A DNA stretch of 64,000 nucleotides from Notospermus geniculatus (Eukaryota; Nemertea; Pilidiophora; Heteronemertea; Lineidae), in the NCBI GenBank assembly GCA_002633025.1, contig NMRB01000396.1, forward strand, positions 173,942-237,941. The letters run 5' to 3'. The position numbers and the translations under genes are program-made. Position 1 is the first letter of the stretch. Each line of letters starts with the position of its first letter. Below the pieces are notes generated by a model that saw only the letters and a program-made list of their open reading frames with translations, was not told the DNA's origin and ran no database searches. Shown one piece after another: positions 35,701 to 47,900 of this stretch.

Positions 35701-37656
35701 ATCTTTCTAAAACGACATCTGCCTACATGTAGCTTTCTCTCCTCTTCAGATGCACACTACCTACCTGATCCAAGGTGTCCACATGATTCTCAGCGTCAAC
35801 GGTTTCCAACTTCCGGTCACGTGGATGTACCTCATCCAAGCAGGCGTGGTCGCCATCTTGATCCCCGTCATTAAAATCTCGATCCTACCGCACCTGGAAT
35901 CGATTGGTCGACCTTTGAGTATGAGAGCCCGGATGATCATCGGGATTGTGTTCGCCATTGCAAGTGTCACTCTGGCCGGAGGCCTCGAGCATGTTCGCTT
36001 CAACACGTACTGGGCGAGTAACTTGACTCGAACGAAAACACAGATCATCAGTAAGTTGCTGCAATGTTGGGGCCCCTGATGGGCCTCTTTGCGGAGGTGG
36101 TTTGGGGTATTAGATATATAGGCTACCGTTGTTGAACAGTGCACTGTGCCATTAACGCAGCAAAAAAGTGGTTGCCCTTTAACACCAATATTCAGTGTTG
36201 ATGCTACACAGGAATCAAACACAAAAACCGGTGTTTTGCACAGCGAACCCCGATTTTCTTTACATGTACTTTGATGGCGGTCTTCTTATAACTTCGGTGG
36301 AGTATTGTAAGTATTTAATACTGGAACAAAGACCGGATGACGAATCTTGAACTTATTAACGTCGTAGAGAACATAAAGAATGTACTTGGGTGGATCAGTC
36401 CTGGGGAATATTACAACAGAACTCGAGTTTGGTTGTGAACTCAGCTGAGCTCCTTGTAAAGATCCGTTTTCATCCAATAATTACGACATCATCGTGTTTC
36501 ACATGGTCTCTGCTTCCGCCTGACTGCATACATATACTTCCTAATTGAAATAAACAAGAAATATATAGGTCTTACATTTGCCTTTTTTCCAGATAATGAC
36601 ACTTTTGATGCAGCCGATTTGTCCGTCCTTTGGCAGTTCCCGCAATATTTCCTGATGGGCGTAAGCGATTCTTTTGCAAGCGTTGCTGGTAAGGATTGAT
36701 GCGCATTTCGCGCGCAACTGCGGCTTCAACATTGCATGCATTGAATCCATCTGTGTCCGCTTACATATGAGCGGCCAAATAGGTAACGGGACTGAGCGCG
36801 GCTTTCCATTGGAGCGCGGTTTCCGTGCGCGGAAACGCTCCAATGGAAAGCCGCACTGAGGTGACGTGAGAGACAGATCCGTAAATCTAGCGAGGGCAGC
36901 TTCTTTCGCTGGTACCCTAGCATGGGCGAATACTGGTGCTGGCGGTGGCGGAGGCGGAACCCTTCTCCCTCATCCCAAACGAGGCTCTGGATGCATTCGT
37001 CATTTTATGTCGGTTTTGACAACAAACCTTCTGGTTGGCCACGCAGATACACGGAGGTGCATCAGGTTGCTTATCACTCTGGCCGCAAATTCTAATGTCT
37101 CATTGCCGTCCTTTTTATTTCAGGTATAGAGTTAGTGTATTCACAGATTCCTGCAGGAATGCGCGGACTTGGTTTAGGAATTTTCTGGCTTTTTTCCGGC
37201 GTTGCTAGCTTTCTCTCAAGCGTTTTCTGTCTCATCGGCTACAATCACTGGATGTTCGACTGGGACGTCGGGAACCCGAACTGCCGTCTGGTTTGCGAAG
37301 ATGACGTCACGAAAATATGTCACGAGTGCAGAATGGAGATATTTTTCTTCATCTTAGCAGGGCTTGCATTTTTGTGTCTGTTCTTGTTTGTAATTTTGAC
37401 TTTGAAGTGGAATATCGGCAATCAGTATAAGTATGATGCACAAGAGCGCATTACAAGTATGACTAGTAATCTGCGCCCCCGCACCAACAGCAGTGTCACG
37501 AATGAGACGAACGATGGCGAAGGTCCCATGTCACGTAACGGGAAAGAAAGGAACGAAGAGTCTCCAGACGGTGACCCAAACCTTGAAAATCAAGCAATCT
37601 TGACTGTGGCCAGTAGAGCAGGGAGGCAACTCGAAAGAAAATCTTATACGATGTAA
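32778..37656 (+). CDS. SLC15 (POT family) peptide transporter, tandem copy 1
   Basis: Exons: 32778-33464, 33833-34019, 34581-34713, 35260-35374, 35750-36050, 36593-36688, 37124-37656 (TAA). Phases join and give 683 residues, within the SLC15 range. Family marks: a TM1 motif (residues 26-30, DILER), the PTR2-like GSLLADLFLGNFKT (74-87), FFSWLSWLSNSGSLLAIGG, GRLWYIGIPSKRV, QFPQYFLMGVSDSFASVAG and VYSQIPAGMRGLGLGIFWL. POT proteins are proton-coupled di/tripeptide and histidine importers of plasma or endolysosomal membranes. The FFSWLSW and IQ segments recall the SLC15A3/A4 branch, but the exact subfamily is not settled. The tail after the last membrane span is long and polar (EERNEESPDG-like). 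The start is the first ATG after the TATA box, shared with copy 2. TM1 has D where the family usually has the first E of ExxER. Confidence 0.85.
34223..34420. mobile_element. One-ended AGGCCTGAACCCACTG element
   Basis: The left end is identical to the 27894 element for 16 bases. The other end is degraded (GTGTCAATGGGTACAAAGCC). It lies in intron 2 of transporter copy 1 and is absent from copy 2. Confidence 0.55.
34930..35060. repeat. Imperfect hairpin
   Basis: GTTCCTTAGGCAATGCCTT and AAGGCATTGCCTTAGGAAC are inverted across a spacer of about 55 bases, in intron 3 of transporter copy 1. Confidence 0.6.
36797..36856. repeat. Short hairpin insertion, copy 1 only
   Basis: GCGGCTTTCCATTGGAGCG pairs with CGCTCCAATGGAAAGCCGC. 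It is in intron 6 of copy 1 and missing from copy 2. Confidence 0.8.
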
Positions 37657-38213
37657 CCGGAAAAGTTGCCGTCGACGCCAACTATAAAGGCCTGTTTCCA
37701 CCAGACCGGTTTCCGTGGCGGTGGCCGCACCGGTTCCCGCGACGGAATCTGCATCAAATGTTTAAAATGATATAAAAATGAAAACAATTAGTCAAATATC
37801 AAGAAAGTTATGACAATTTTAATATCACAAAAATGACCCATTTTCGGTAGTATGAGTCAACATCCTTATGGCGTTCTGCCGAAACATCATGTTAGAGCAA
37901 TCTCAGCCCAGGTTTAGGACGCTTGATTTCGAGGCAGCATATTTCTATCTGTTGGTAATACATTTATGGGGTGTCAATCCAACCGTTCAAAAGTTAGCTG
38001 TACATTATCACCCATTCTCCTGTACATAGCTCCATTGTAGCGTCTAATTGATATCCAATGATGAAGTTCAAATACTTAGGAGCAACTTTTGACCTGGGAA
38101 CTTTTTGAAAATTGCTTGAAAATGACCATTTCTCTGGAATAAAAAAGAAATAAAGTTGCCCCCTGAGAGTCACCACGAAGTGACAAGACCTTTTGCCCCA
38201 TGGCCTAGGCCTG
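37657..38213. other. 3' flank of transporter copy 1
   Basis: The first few dozen bases match the 3' flank of copy 2. A partial AGGCCTG-type end lies at 37687. AATAAA words near 38138 and 38149 are possible poly(A) signals. No other gene seen. Confidence 0.4.
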
Positions 38214-38408
38214 TATGAATCAACGTATCCTATTGGACAAATCCGATGATATTGTGACTGCTGACCTGTACACTTATACTTTTAGGTCAGGTCAACAGTA
38301 GGCCTAAGCCTTTGCTGTACATGTACATACTGATCCAATGTTTCATCCAATTGTGTATGCCGTGTGATAATAAGGGCTCTTGATTATATCGTATTCACTG
38401 AGAGACAC
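38214..38408. repeat. Upstream end of the SLC15 tandem duplication, copy 2
   Basis: Matches 31757-31975. The homology then skips the inserted DNA of copy 1 and resumes at TTTTCTACATAATCCCGCT, and again at about 38545 just before the 5' UTR. Confidence 0.8.
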
Positions 38409-38623
38409 ACATTTTCTACATAATCCCGCTGAATGAATTTTTGTATTTCTTTGATATTTTCGCCGGAATTCAAGTAGCCAACGTGTTTTGAGATACATCC
38501 GATATTTTTCGCCGGAATTGTACGTCTTCTAAGATACAGTAAGGCGACACCCGTACCGGTGTCGTCCACCTTCATCGCTATTCACGCTCCCCAGAGAACG
38601 TCGAGTCGAGTAAATCTCCCATC

Positions 38624-41600
38624 ATGTTTCGCGACAATGCAATCATATCAAGGAGGATGCAGTCCCTAGTTTTCGGATTCTGGTGCATCCTCGTCGCCGA
38701 CATCCTCGAACGGATCGCTTTCTTCACCTGGCTTGGAGGAATAGTCCTCTTCCTCAACGGGCAGCCTCTACAGTGGACAGAAATCAACGCCTTATACCTC
38801 GCCTTCTTCTTCATCGGGATATCTAACTGTTCGGCTTTCTTCGGAAGCTTGTTAGCCGATCTTTTCCTTGGTAATTTCAAGACGATAAGTCTCGGGTACA
38901 TGATTTACATCAGCGGGTATGGTTTCTGGCTGTATCTTGTTACAAATCTGACACAACTGAGCACGGCTGAACTCCCAGGCGTCTGCTCAACACACGAATT
39001 TTCATCACCAAATTCAACTATGTTGTCATTTTCCGCGAGATATATGAATTCAGATTCATCCGGTTTTGTCAGCCCAGTGGGCAATTTGAGTGTCGTCAAC
39101 GAGACAACACTAATATTAGCTAAAACTGACCGGATCTGGATGCACTGGCAAAAATGCAGCTGGCCGATTGTGTTCATAGCTTGCGTCACCGCGCTCGGTT
39201 CCGGAATCGTCCGAGTGAACTCGGCAAGGTTCGGAGCGGAACACCAGAATGAGTTTAACATCACCAGGGAAAAAATACTAGCAGAGGGGCTTTTTCCTGA
39301 TGGCCAAAAGGTAAGTTGGTGGGCATTTTCAACCTTTAATTCAGATATTGTGAACTGAAAAATGTAGGCCACGTGTCGGTGTGAAAGGACAGACCGTCTC
39401 CCTGGAAAGGGCGTCCGGTCCTCCTTAATCTTGAGTGGCAGAGCGTAATGAATGACGTCATCAACGCAGGAACCCTTCAGAATAATTCTACCCTGGAAAC
39501 GAGTGTGCCAAGAAATGGTTGAATGATAATTCTTAACCAACACGAAGAGACTATTTCCTGTAAATTTGATTCGACCAACAGTCTGTTTCTTTCGTGACAC
39601 TTTGGAAGGGGGAGCTAATTAGCAAGCCGAGGCATGACCAATGACATGTGACCCTTAGAATCAACATTTACTGAGTAGGCACTTATCCTATATCTCTCAT
39701 TCCAGCGCCAATCCAGACAAGAATCATACAATGTCCGTAATTTCTTCAGTTGGCTGTCGTGGCTCTCCAATAGTGGCAGCCTCCTGGCCATTGGCGGTCT
39801 CACCTTCATCCAATTCCACGTCGATTACATGCATCTCAGCTTCGTCATCTCCTCATCTTGTCTCCTTGGGGCCTTCCTGATATTTCTGATTGGTGGGTCT
39901 CTTCTTGTCAATCAATCAAGCGACCAATCAGAATGATCTGACTGGTTGATTCGTACACCTGCATTGTTTTCATTGGTCAATTGCCATTATTATGCTAATC
40001 AGTAAAGAACTGGGAAACAGGGCCCTCCAATCAAGCCCAAGCATTCGTGAATAGATTGATATCGCCCCGGTGCGGCCTCAGAATTTGTTGTAGCTTAAAA
40101 GCAAAAATCACCTGTCGCTAATATCATAAGGCGATGTCAAGTACCGTATATATCGGCGTAAGTCCTATATCATTTGAGGCATAAAACCAACGCCAAATTA
40201 GTTTTCTGTTCGACAACCAACCAACTGGTACAGGTCCCGTGTTTGACTTTGCTTTTCTTCTCTAGGTCGTCTCTGGTACATACCTTCCAAGAGAGTCTCA
40301 CGAAAGGCCCTGCTGGCTTCCTTAAAATCAGCCTTAGCTCCCCTGCGGTGCTGCGGCGGGACAAGACCAGATTACGACACAATCGAAAATGAGTAAGCTC
40401 TCCAGATATTCGTGTCAGGGAGTATCTAAAATATACTTAATATCGTGATGTTATTTTGCAAATAGTCCTTATTTTATAGCTATTCTGTCGCCTTCCTCGC
40501 AACTCCCAGAAAGACAACTCATCATTACAGTTCGCAAGGCGTAACTCTGAACTTACCAGATGTTTTTCTAAAACCTGCCACCAGGGGGCCAAAATAGAAA
40601 TGCTAAAAACTTGCTTTCAGTCCTGAATGAAAGGATCGATCGTCACCAAATCTTTAGAATTGATCTAGGCCTACCCAAATGTCGTTGAATAATCAAGACG
40701 CATGATGAGGAAAATATGTTCAGTGGTGTTATAATAATATTCACGAACTAAGAGTTGAATACACTCACTGATAGTGTCGTGGTCGTTGTTCTGAATTAGC
40801 GTACGGCTACGTAACTTTCTACATGTAGCTTCCTAAATATCTCTATTCCCGTATCCTCTAGGTTCAGCAGCAGTACAAACATTGACGACTACCAGTTTAG
40901 CAGAAGCGATGGTAAACGCTTTTGGTTTCTGTGCGTCATCAGCCTTGTTTTGGTGCCGTATTGGCTTATTTATCACCAGGTATGTACGCGTTGCTATACT
41001 ATACAAATGGAGACATGGCTGTGTGTCCCCAGTTGGTCGGAATACGACTGCGGCCGTCGCAAATCGACTAACTGTGGACATGACGTGTGATCCTATTCAA
41101 CATCTCTTAGCTTCAAAGGCAAAACAAGCTTCGCCTTTTGATCCTCTCTCCCAAGACGAAATAATTTTCATCTTTGGGGATCACTAAATCTGTTACGTAT
41201 TTTTCGTCTTCTGGGATCGTCGAGTGATACCTATACCAAGTCTTTGCGGCAATACGGTTCATAGCCAACCTGCCCAATACTTCGTCACAAGCGAACACTT
41301 TGGGAGGGGGGCATTATTTCCGTCTACATCATCATTATTTCAGCCTTCTCTCCTCTTCAGATGCTCACTACCTACCTGTTCCAAGGTGTCCACATGATTC
41401 TCCGCGTCAACGGTTTCCAACTTCCGGTCACGTGGATGTACCTCATCCAAGCAGGCGTGGTCGCCATCTTGATCCCCGTCATTAAAATCTCGATCCTACC
41501 GCACCTGGAATCGATTGGTCGACCTTTGAGTATGAGAGCCCGGATGATCATCGGGATTGTGTTCGCCATTGCAAGTGTCACTCTGGCCGGAGGCCTCGAG

Positions 41601-42733
41601 CATGTTCGCTTCAACACGTACTGGGCGAGTAACTTGACTCGAACGAAAACACAGAACATCAGTAAGTTGCTGCAATGTTGGGGCCCCTGATGGGCCTCTT
41701 NGACTTAGAGAATATACTTGGAAGGATCAGTTCTGGGGAATATTACAACTGAACTCGAGTTTGATTGAGAAGTCAGCTGAGCTTGTAAAGATCCGTTTTC
41801 ATCCAAATGACGACATCATCGTGTTTCACGTGGTCTCTGCTTCCGCCTGTCGATTGCCTTCGAATTCTGATTGAAATAAACAAGAAACAAGAAACATAGA
41901 TCTGACATTTTGCCTTTTTTCCAGATAATGACACTTTTGATACAGCCGATTTGTCCGTCCTTTGGCAGTTCCCGCAATATTTCCTGATGGGCGTAAGCGA
42001 TTCTTTCGCAAGCGTTGCTGGTAAGGATTGATGCGCATGTCCATCGTTCTTCTTCAATCCAAACGAGGCTCTGGATGTAGCATTCGTCATTTTACGTCGG
42101 TTGTGACAACAAAGCTTCTGATTGGGCAATCCAGATACACGGTCGTGCATCAGGTTGTTCATAACTCTGACCGCGGTAACACAATTCTAATGTCTCATTT
42201 TCGTCCGTTTTATTTCAGGTATAGAGTTAGTGTATTCACAGATTCCTGCAGGAATGCGCGGACTTGGATTAGGAATTTTCTGGCTTTTTTCCGGCGTGGC
42301 TAGCTTTCTCTCAAGCGTTCTATGTCTCATCGGCTACAATCACTGGATGTTCGACTGGGACGTCGGGAACCCGAACTGCCGTCTGGTTTGCGAAGATGAC
42401 GTCACGAAAATATGTCACGAGTGCAGAATGGAGATATTTTTCTTCATCTTGGCAGGGCTTGCATTTCTGTGTCTGTTCTTGTTTGTAATATTGACTTTGA
42501 AGTGGAATATCGGCATTCAGTACAAGTATGATGGACAAGAGCGCATTACAATTAGTAAGCTGCGCTCCCGCACCAACAGCAGTGTCACGAATGAGACGAA
42601 TGATGCTGAAGGTCCGATGTCACCTAACGGGAAAGAAAGGAACGAAGAGTCTCCAAACGGTGACCAAAACCTTGAAAACCAAGGCACTTCGACGGACGCA
42701 GTCTTGACTGTCGCCAGTAGAGCAGGGAGGTAA
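38624..42733 (+). CDS. SLC15 (POT family) peptide transporter, tandem copy 2
   Basis: Exons: 38624-39310, 39706-39892, 40266-40392, 40862-40979, 41361-41661, 41925-42020, 42219-42733 (TAA). Phases join and give 676 residues, with the same seven-exon structure as copy 1. The same motifs are present, including DILER in TM1 and GSLLADLFLGNFKT. Exon 3 lacks two codons of copy 1 (GI in GRLWYIGIPSK). Exon 4 begins FSSSTNIDDYQ in place of GPDSDHDGNQ. The tail differs by short indels. No stop or frameshift is seen, so the copy appears functional. A single N at 41701 in intron 5 replaces about 280 bases present in copy 1. There is no TATA box at the position used by copy 1. Confidence 0.85.
41701..41701. 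other. Single-N assembly join
   Basis: The sequence is nearly identical to copy 1 up to this base and resumes at a point that lies about 280 bases further on in copy 1. Confidence 0.9.
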
Positions 42734-42870
42734 CTCGAAAGAAAATCGTGTGCGTTGTAACCGGAATAGAACTTTGCCGTCCACGTCAGCTAAAGTCCGG
42801 TTACCATTCCCTGTGTAAATCCCCAATAAGACCAACGAAACATCTAGGCTTGTTGATTTTTTATACAAGG

Positions 42871-43035
42871 GGAGCTGTCACTTAGTTGACCAATAGGAGT
42901 CACTACGGTCCAATTCAACGCATAGCGGACCCATTCATGGTCGACTGAGCACCAATCAGGAGAATTTTCTATTGTATTGGTCCGCTAGAACCTTTTCTGG
43001 CGTCTTTTGGCGATAAGCGTGGCTGGCTGCTCCTA
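42871..43035. mobile_element. MITE, AGGAGC/GCTCCTA family, copy 1
   Basis: The left end GGGGAGCTGTCACTTAGTTG and the right end GGCTGCTCCTAC flank an interior with TAGCGGACCCA and TTGGTCCGCTA in inverted orientation. A sister copy lies at 45757-45925. Confidence 0.65.
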
Positions 43036-43814
43036 CTCTTTCATCTTGAATATTGTCGATGCCTACTGTAACTTCGCCTTCGGACAACGCTTTACTCAGA
43101 GCGTTGTCCAACGAACGCTTTATGGTTGAAGATGAATTCTTTAGCGAATTAAAATCATAGGAGATCGTTTGGACTCACATTTCCCGAATTTGTCGGCAAT
43201 GCCTTGTAGGCCCTACACGTATATCCATACCGCTGCAACTGGCATTCTCCAGACAGCGGTACCTTATTCCTGCTGAAGGTTACCGCTGTATGGAGGTTGT
43301 ATATGATTGGCCGATACATTTCCATGCATTTGTTTTGTGTTATTGAGGAGTCTGTGAACAGGAGGGGGCATGAAAAATGCCGTCTTCAACTCATGCTTGA
43401 TAACTTTTTCACCAAAAATTGTTCGCAGTCTGAAAGGTTCGTCTGAGCTGGGTAAAAGAAAAATCTGCCCGAGACAGGCCGTGGGAGAAGCTTTTCTTGA
43501 GCGGAATGACGATTCTCACTGTAAAGTTGAATGTTAAAGCTCACGTTCTCACCCCGCACCTGCCCCGGGGTAACTCATATACCTGTTAATTGGCTTCAAT
43601 AAAAATACCAATGTGATTATTGACGGCGTATTGGAGTGGGAAGGTAGGCCCTGGCGTGGTGTACTGATCAGCAGCGATGATAGTAAAGGTATCGGTTTCG
43701 AGATATCAGTAGTGGCCACCCCGACGCGTGTTCATTTCAAAACTGTTTCTCTGAACTCTTCGCAACGACATCGTTTTCTGCATCCGTTCCTTTCACATCC
43801 TAAGGTTTTCATCA

Positions 43815-44330
43815 AATCTGGTGATTTCAAGGACGTTCGTCATTGGACCTCATTTCAAGGACCCTACACATCACATTTGTCGGAAGACATCTCATTTCAA
43901 GGATAGACTATGTTCATCATTAGATCTTATTTCAAGGACATTCGTCATAAGATCTCATGTGAAGGAAACGTTCGTCATAAGATCTCATGTCAAGGAAACG
44001 TTCGTCATAAGATCTCATTTCAAGGTCGTGTTTGTCATAAGATCTCATTTCAAGATCGTATATGCCATAAGATCTCATTTGGACGTTCATCATAGACTTT
44101 ATTTCAAGGGACACGTTCGTCATAAGACCGCAGTTCGAGGACAAATTTGTCATAAGGTCCAACTTCAAGGTCGTGTTTGCCATAAGATCTCATTTCAAGG
44201 TCGTGTGTGTCATAAGATTTCATTTCAAGGACAAATTTGTCATAAGATCTCATTTCAAGGTCGTGTGTGTGTCATAAGATATCATTTCAAGGTCGTGTGT
44301 GTGTCATAAGATCTCATTTCAAGAAGACGT
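43815..44330. repeat. Minisatellite, ~27 bp unit
   Basis: At least 15 direct copies of a unit like CATAAGATCTCATTTCAAGG plus TCGTGTTTGT, with variant units. Open frames run through it on both strands only because of the repeat. Confidence 0.9.
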
Positions 44331-44918
44331 TCATCATTCTCGTTCCAACGACACACCAGCAGACAAACACAGCAATAAGAGTTGCACCTTGGAAAGATTC
44401 AGATGCTGTAACATACAGCAAACCATCCTCTTCGTGGCGAAGTAACGGAGAAGCTCGCCTCTTTCATGCATCTCTCGGCGTCATTCCAGCTTTGATAAAC
44501 TACCTGGACACTTTTTATGCTCATCCAAAGAATACATTCATTGTAAAGTGTCGAACTATACGCCAGTATTTCTGATGCTATATTACATACAACAGCGGCT
44601 CTTATGCGAAATACATCGAAAATTGATGACGTCGTTAGCAGACGTACATTATGTAGGCTACGGTATTCATCGTTGGCAGCCTCTGGTGAAATATCTGGGA
44701 TGAGAGTACCTTATCAAGGCTCTACACCATGTCAATACGCTGCTAAATTTTCCGAGAAAGCCACAGATCATTAAAAAACGATAATAAATGTATCGGGCTT
44801 CTGCATAAAACTCACGAGGGGAAGTGCGGAATATCTTCCGATAACATTGTTTAGAAGGTATTAGAAACTAGGTGGTTTCCATGAATGTTTGGATATCGGT
44901 CGTTTGGGATACCTCAAA
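44331..44918. other. Upstream flank of the RERGL-like gene
   Basis: No gene or strong promoter element seen. The minisatellite ends here and unique sequence leads to the first exon. Confidence 0.35.
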
Positions 44919-47900
44919 ATGAATTCGAATAATTCAGGACAAACTTGCACCGAACCGAAACCAATTCTCCGACGGAAGCGATCCTCTTTTTCCGACATTG
45001 TGAAAATCGTGCTTCTCGGCGGCGAAGGCGTTGGGAAAAGCGGTAGGTTACAAAGTATACTGTACTTCCTTCCGATTAAGGTCCAGGTTGACGGGGTGGC
45101 GTTTGGCAACAACCGCGCCTGACGCCAATGAGGCGGTCGACGGTTCGAATTTTTGGTTCACAATCCTTTTACAAAATATTCCGTCGCCATTCACAGCGAG
45201 ACCTGCGATGTTGGCCTACTCGTTCTTAGTGACGGAGGCTGTATATCGGGAGGATTGGTTGTGTTTTTTATTGGGGACATTAACTTCGCTGCTTTTCGTT
45301 CACATCTGCTTGGAGATGCCTTAAAGATCTTTTCCCTATCCCACTAAGATCTGCATCGAAAATTAATAATGAATGAAAAAAAATGGGGCGAAAATTCCGC
45401 TGAGGAAACCCTCATGGAAATTGTATCCGTCTTAAAATGAGGCCAAACAGATTTTCAAAACATTCCCTTGTTTACGAAAACACGGGATCCGAGCATTGGG
45501 AAGTCAATTAAACATGGTACCTGGGCCAAGGAGCATGTTAGCAAGCCCGTTTATTACAGAAAGAAATTCCATCTTGGTGAGTTTGCGGAGAATTATGTCT
45601 TGTTTTTGATTGAAATACAGGTGGGTGGATTATATACTGCCGTCTCCGGGAACGAAATGCCAAAACCAAGTAGGGAGGGTGAGTGCATGGTGCGTTTCCA
45701 TTAGCAACACCTCTCGGCAGCATCTGCACGAACGCTCTGATTACAGCTTGCATCAATAGGAGCTGTCAGCGAGTTGACCACTAGGTGTCACGACGGCCCA
45801 ATTCAATGCATCTAGCGGACCCAGTCATTGTCGATCGAGCAGCGATCACGTAGACTTTCCTGTGTATTGGTCCGCTAAGACTTTGCTGCCATCTGTTGGC
45901 AATATGCGCGGCTGACTGCTCCTATTAACTTCCTGTTTAGTACCGTTCACCAGGAGGTGATTCCGGTTTAGTTCTTTAATCGCTCACCAGGGGCATCTTC
46001 AGTGCAATCTACGGGAAATCAGTGTATTTCTATGCGGGGGCGGTTGTCAGCGATGTGAAGTAAAGAGATTTCAGAAAAAGACGTTGTAGGTCAATGTCAT
46101 GATCTACGTTCTGATGCAATCTTGAGTCGTAGATGAGAGACGTTGGGCGGCGCTGCGGTCGTCAGGATGATTGTGAGTCCAGCTAAAAAAAACGTTGGGC
46201 GGCGCTGCGGTCGTCAGAATGATCGTGAGTCTGGCTAAGAAAGACGTTGGGCGGCGTTGTAGGAGCGACAGGATGATCGCAAGTGGTGGCTGAGAGAGAC
46301 GTTCGGCGGCGCTGTATAGTCAGGATGATCTGGGGAGGTAGCCGGTAGCTAAAAAGACTTTGGGCGGCGCTGCGGTAGTTAGAATGATCGTGAGTCGCAG
46401 CTGAGAGACGTCACGTTTGGGCAGAGCTGTAGTGGTAAAGATGATCTGCATCTGAAGTTGTAGATGATTATTGGTGCTGTAAAGGTTCATCTGGTGCGAC
46501 TCCAGATCATTTTACCCCTAGTCTCACCTTCAGCGGCTATTTACGACTCAAGATCACATCAACGACTCGAGATCATGACTTAATGATTTTACTTGGCGGA
46601 TATAACAGCCGTTAGGCCTATATATTTATTTATAATATAAAGTGTTTAATCAGTGCATGAATATTGGGAATTCTTCCACTATCCAGACTGAGAAAACCAT
46701 TCACGTTTCCTTTAACATGTTGCAGGTTTAAGGTCAACTTTTTTTTAGTTTAATTTACCTAGCATTACGTCTGGCAGTTTGTAGAAATACCCCACAGGCA
46801 TCAGTCATAGTGTCTGTTTCCTTCGTTACGTTTTCTTAACCGTTGGAATGGAATGTGGGCAGGAAGAAACAGAGATTATACTACACTATACTTTAATTAT
46901 TCTTCACTAAAACAACATACATAACATGACAATCAAGGTTTTCTTGGTAGTGTATTTTTTTCACGCTAAGAATACAACACGTAAAACGGCTACCTAATAG
47001 TAAATATTGATATATGTTCGTCTGCTTGTTGCTGATAGAAATCGCCTCCAAAAATACCTCTGAATCATCAGGTTCAACGCAATGCTCCTTTTCTCGCTCT
47101 CATTGGAGGGCGTGGTAGGGGCCACAGGGACCTGGTGCGAAGGGTTGAGCAAGTCAAAAGTATGTACTAAATCTCCCCCCCCCCACACACACAAAGAAAT
47201 ATGGGATTTACTGATAATGACAATGCACCATTACTGACAACATTGTCATAAACCCCATATTTTGGGGGGGAGGGCGGGATTTGGTTGCTTTTGACTTGCT
47301 GAACCCTTCGCGTCAGATCAGATCCCTGTGTGTGGTAGGGCCCGTATGGCCTGAGTTTCTCCTCAGAAAACTATGAAGTTGGCTACAAGGTGACCTATAA
47401 AGTCCAACATCCATTCTGTCTTTATTTCAGCCATCACCGTACGATTCCTTACGAAGAGATTCATCGGAGAGTATGACCAAAGTATAGGTAAGAAATGATG
47501 ATTGAAAATGTATCCGTAATAAAAGCCTTCGACGTCATCGTTTCTACTAGACAAAAAACTGCGAAACCAAATGTGCCAGGCGCATAAAAACGCTTCACAG
47601 AAGGTGTTAACTCCAGATCCACCATCCTGAGAATCCCAGGGCTTCGCGCTCGCTCCTTTCGCACCTACGCATTGAAGGAGGGTACGACCGTAAATGACCT
47701 GGGACCTTATTCACGAAGCTCTCGTAACTTACGGGAGTGCGCAAACTATTGTCCTTTTGCGGACAACCTATTGTTCACTATCAGCCTGACAAAGGATTTG
47801 TGCAACCTTAAAGTTACGGGAGCTTTGTGAATAAGGTCCCTGAGATTCTCAGGATGCAGATCCACAGGATGATTCGATGATCTTGTTCCCTGATCTTTCC

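Noticed and set aside
38624-42733. Second SLC15 copy as an allele of the first (assembly artefact)
   Set aside because: The introns, exon 3 length, exon 4 start and C-terminal tail are too different, and no N lies between the copies.
43821-44309. 162-codon open frame of repeated HKISFQGRVC-like peptides
   Set aside because: Produced by the 27 bp minisatellite, a multiple of three; no splice or start context supports a gene.
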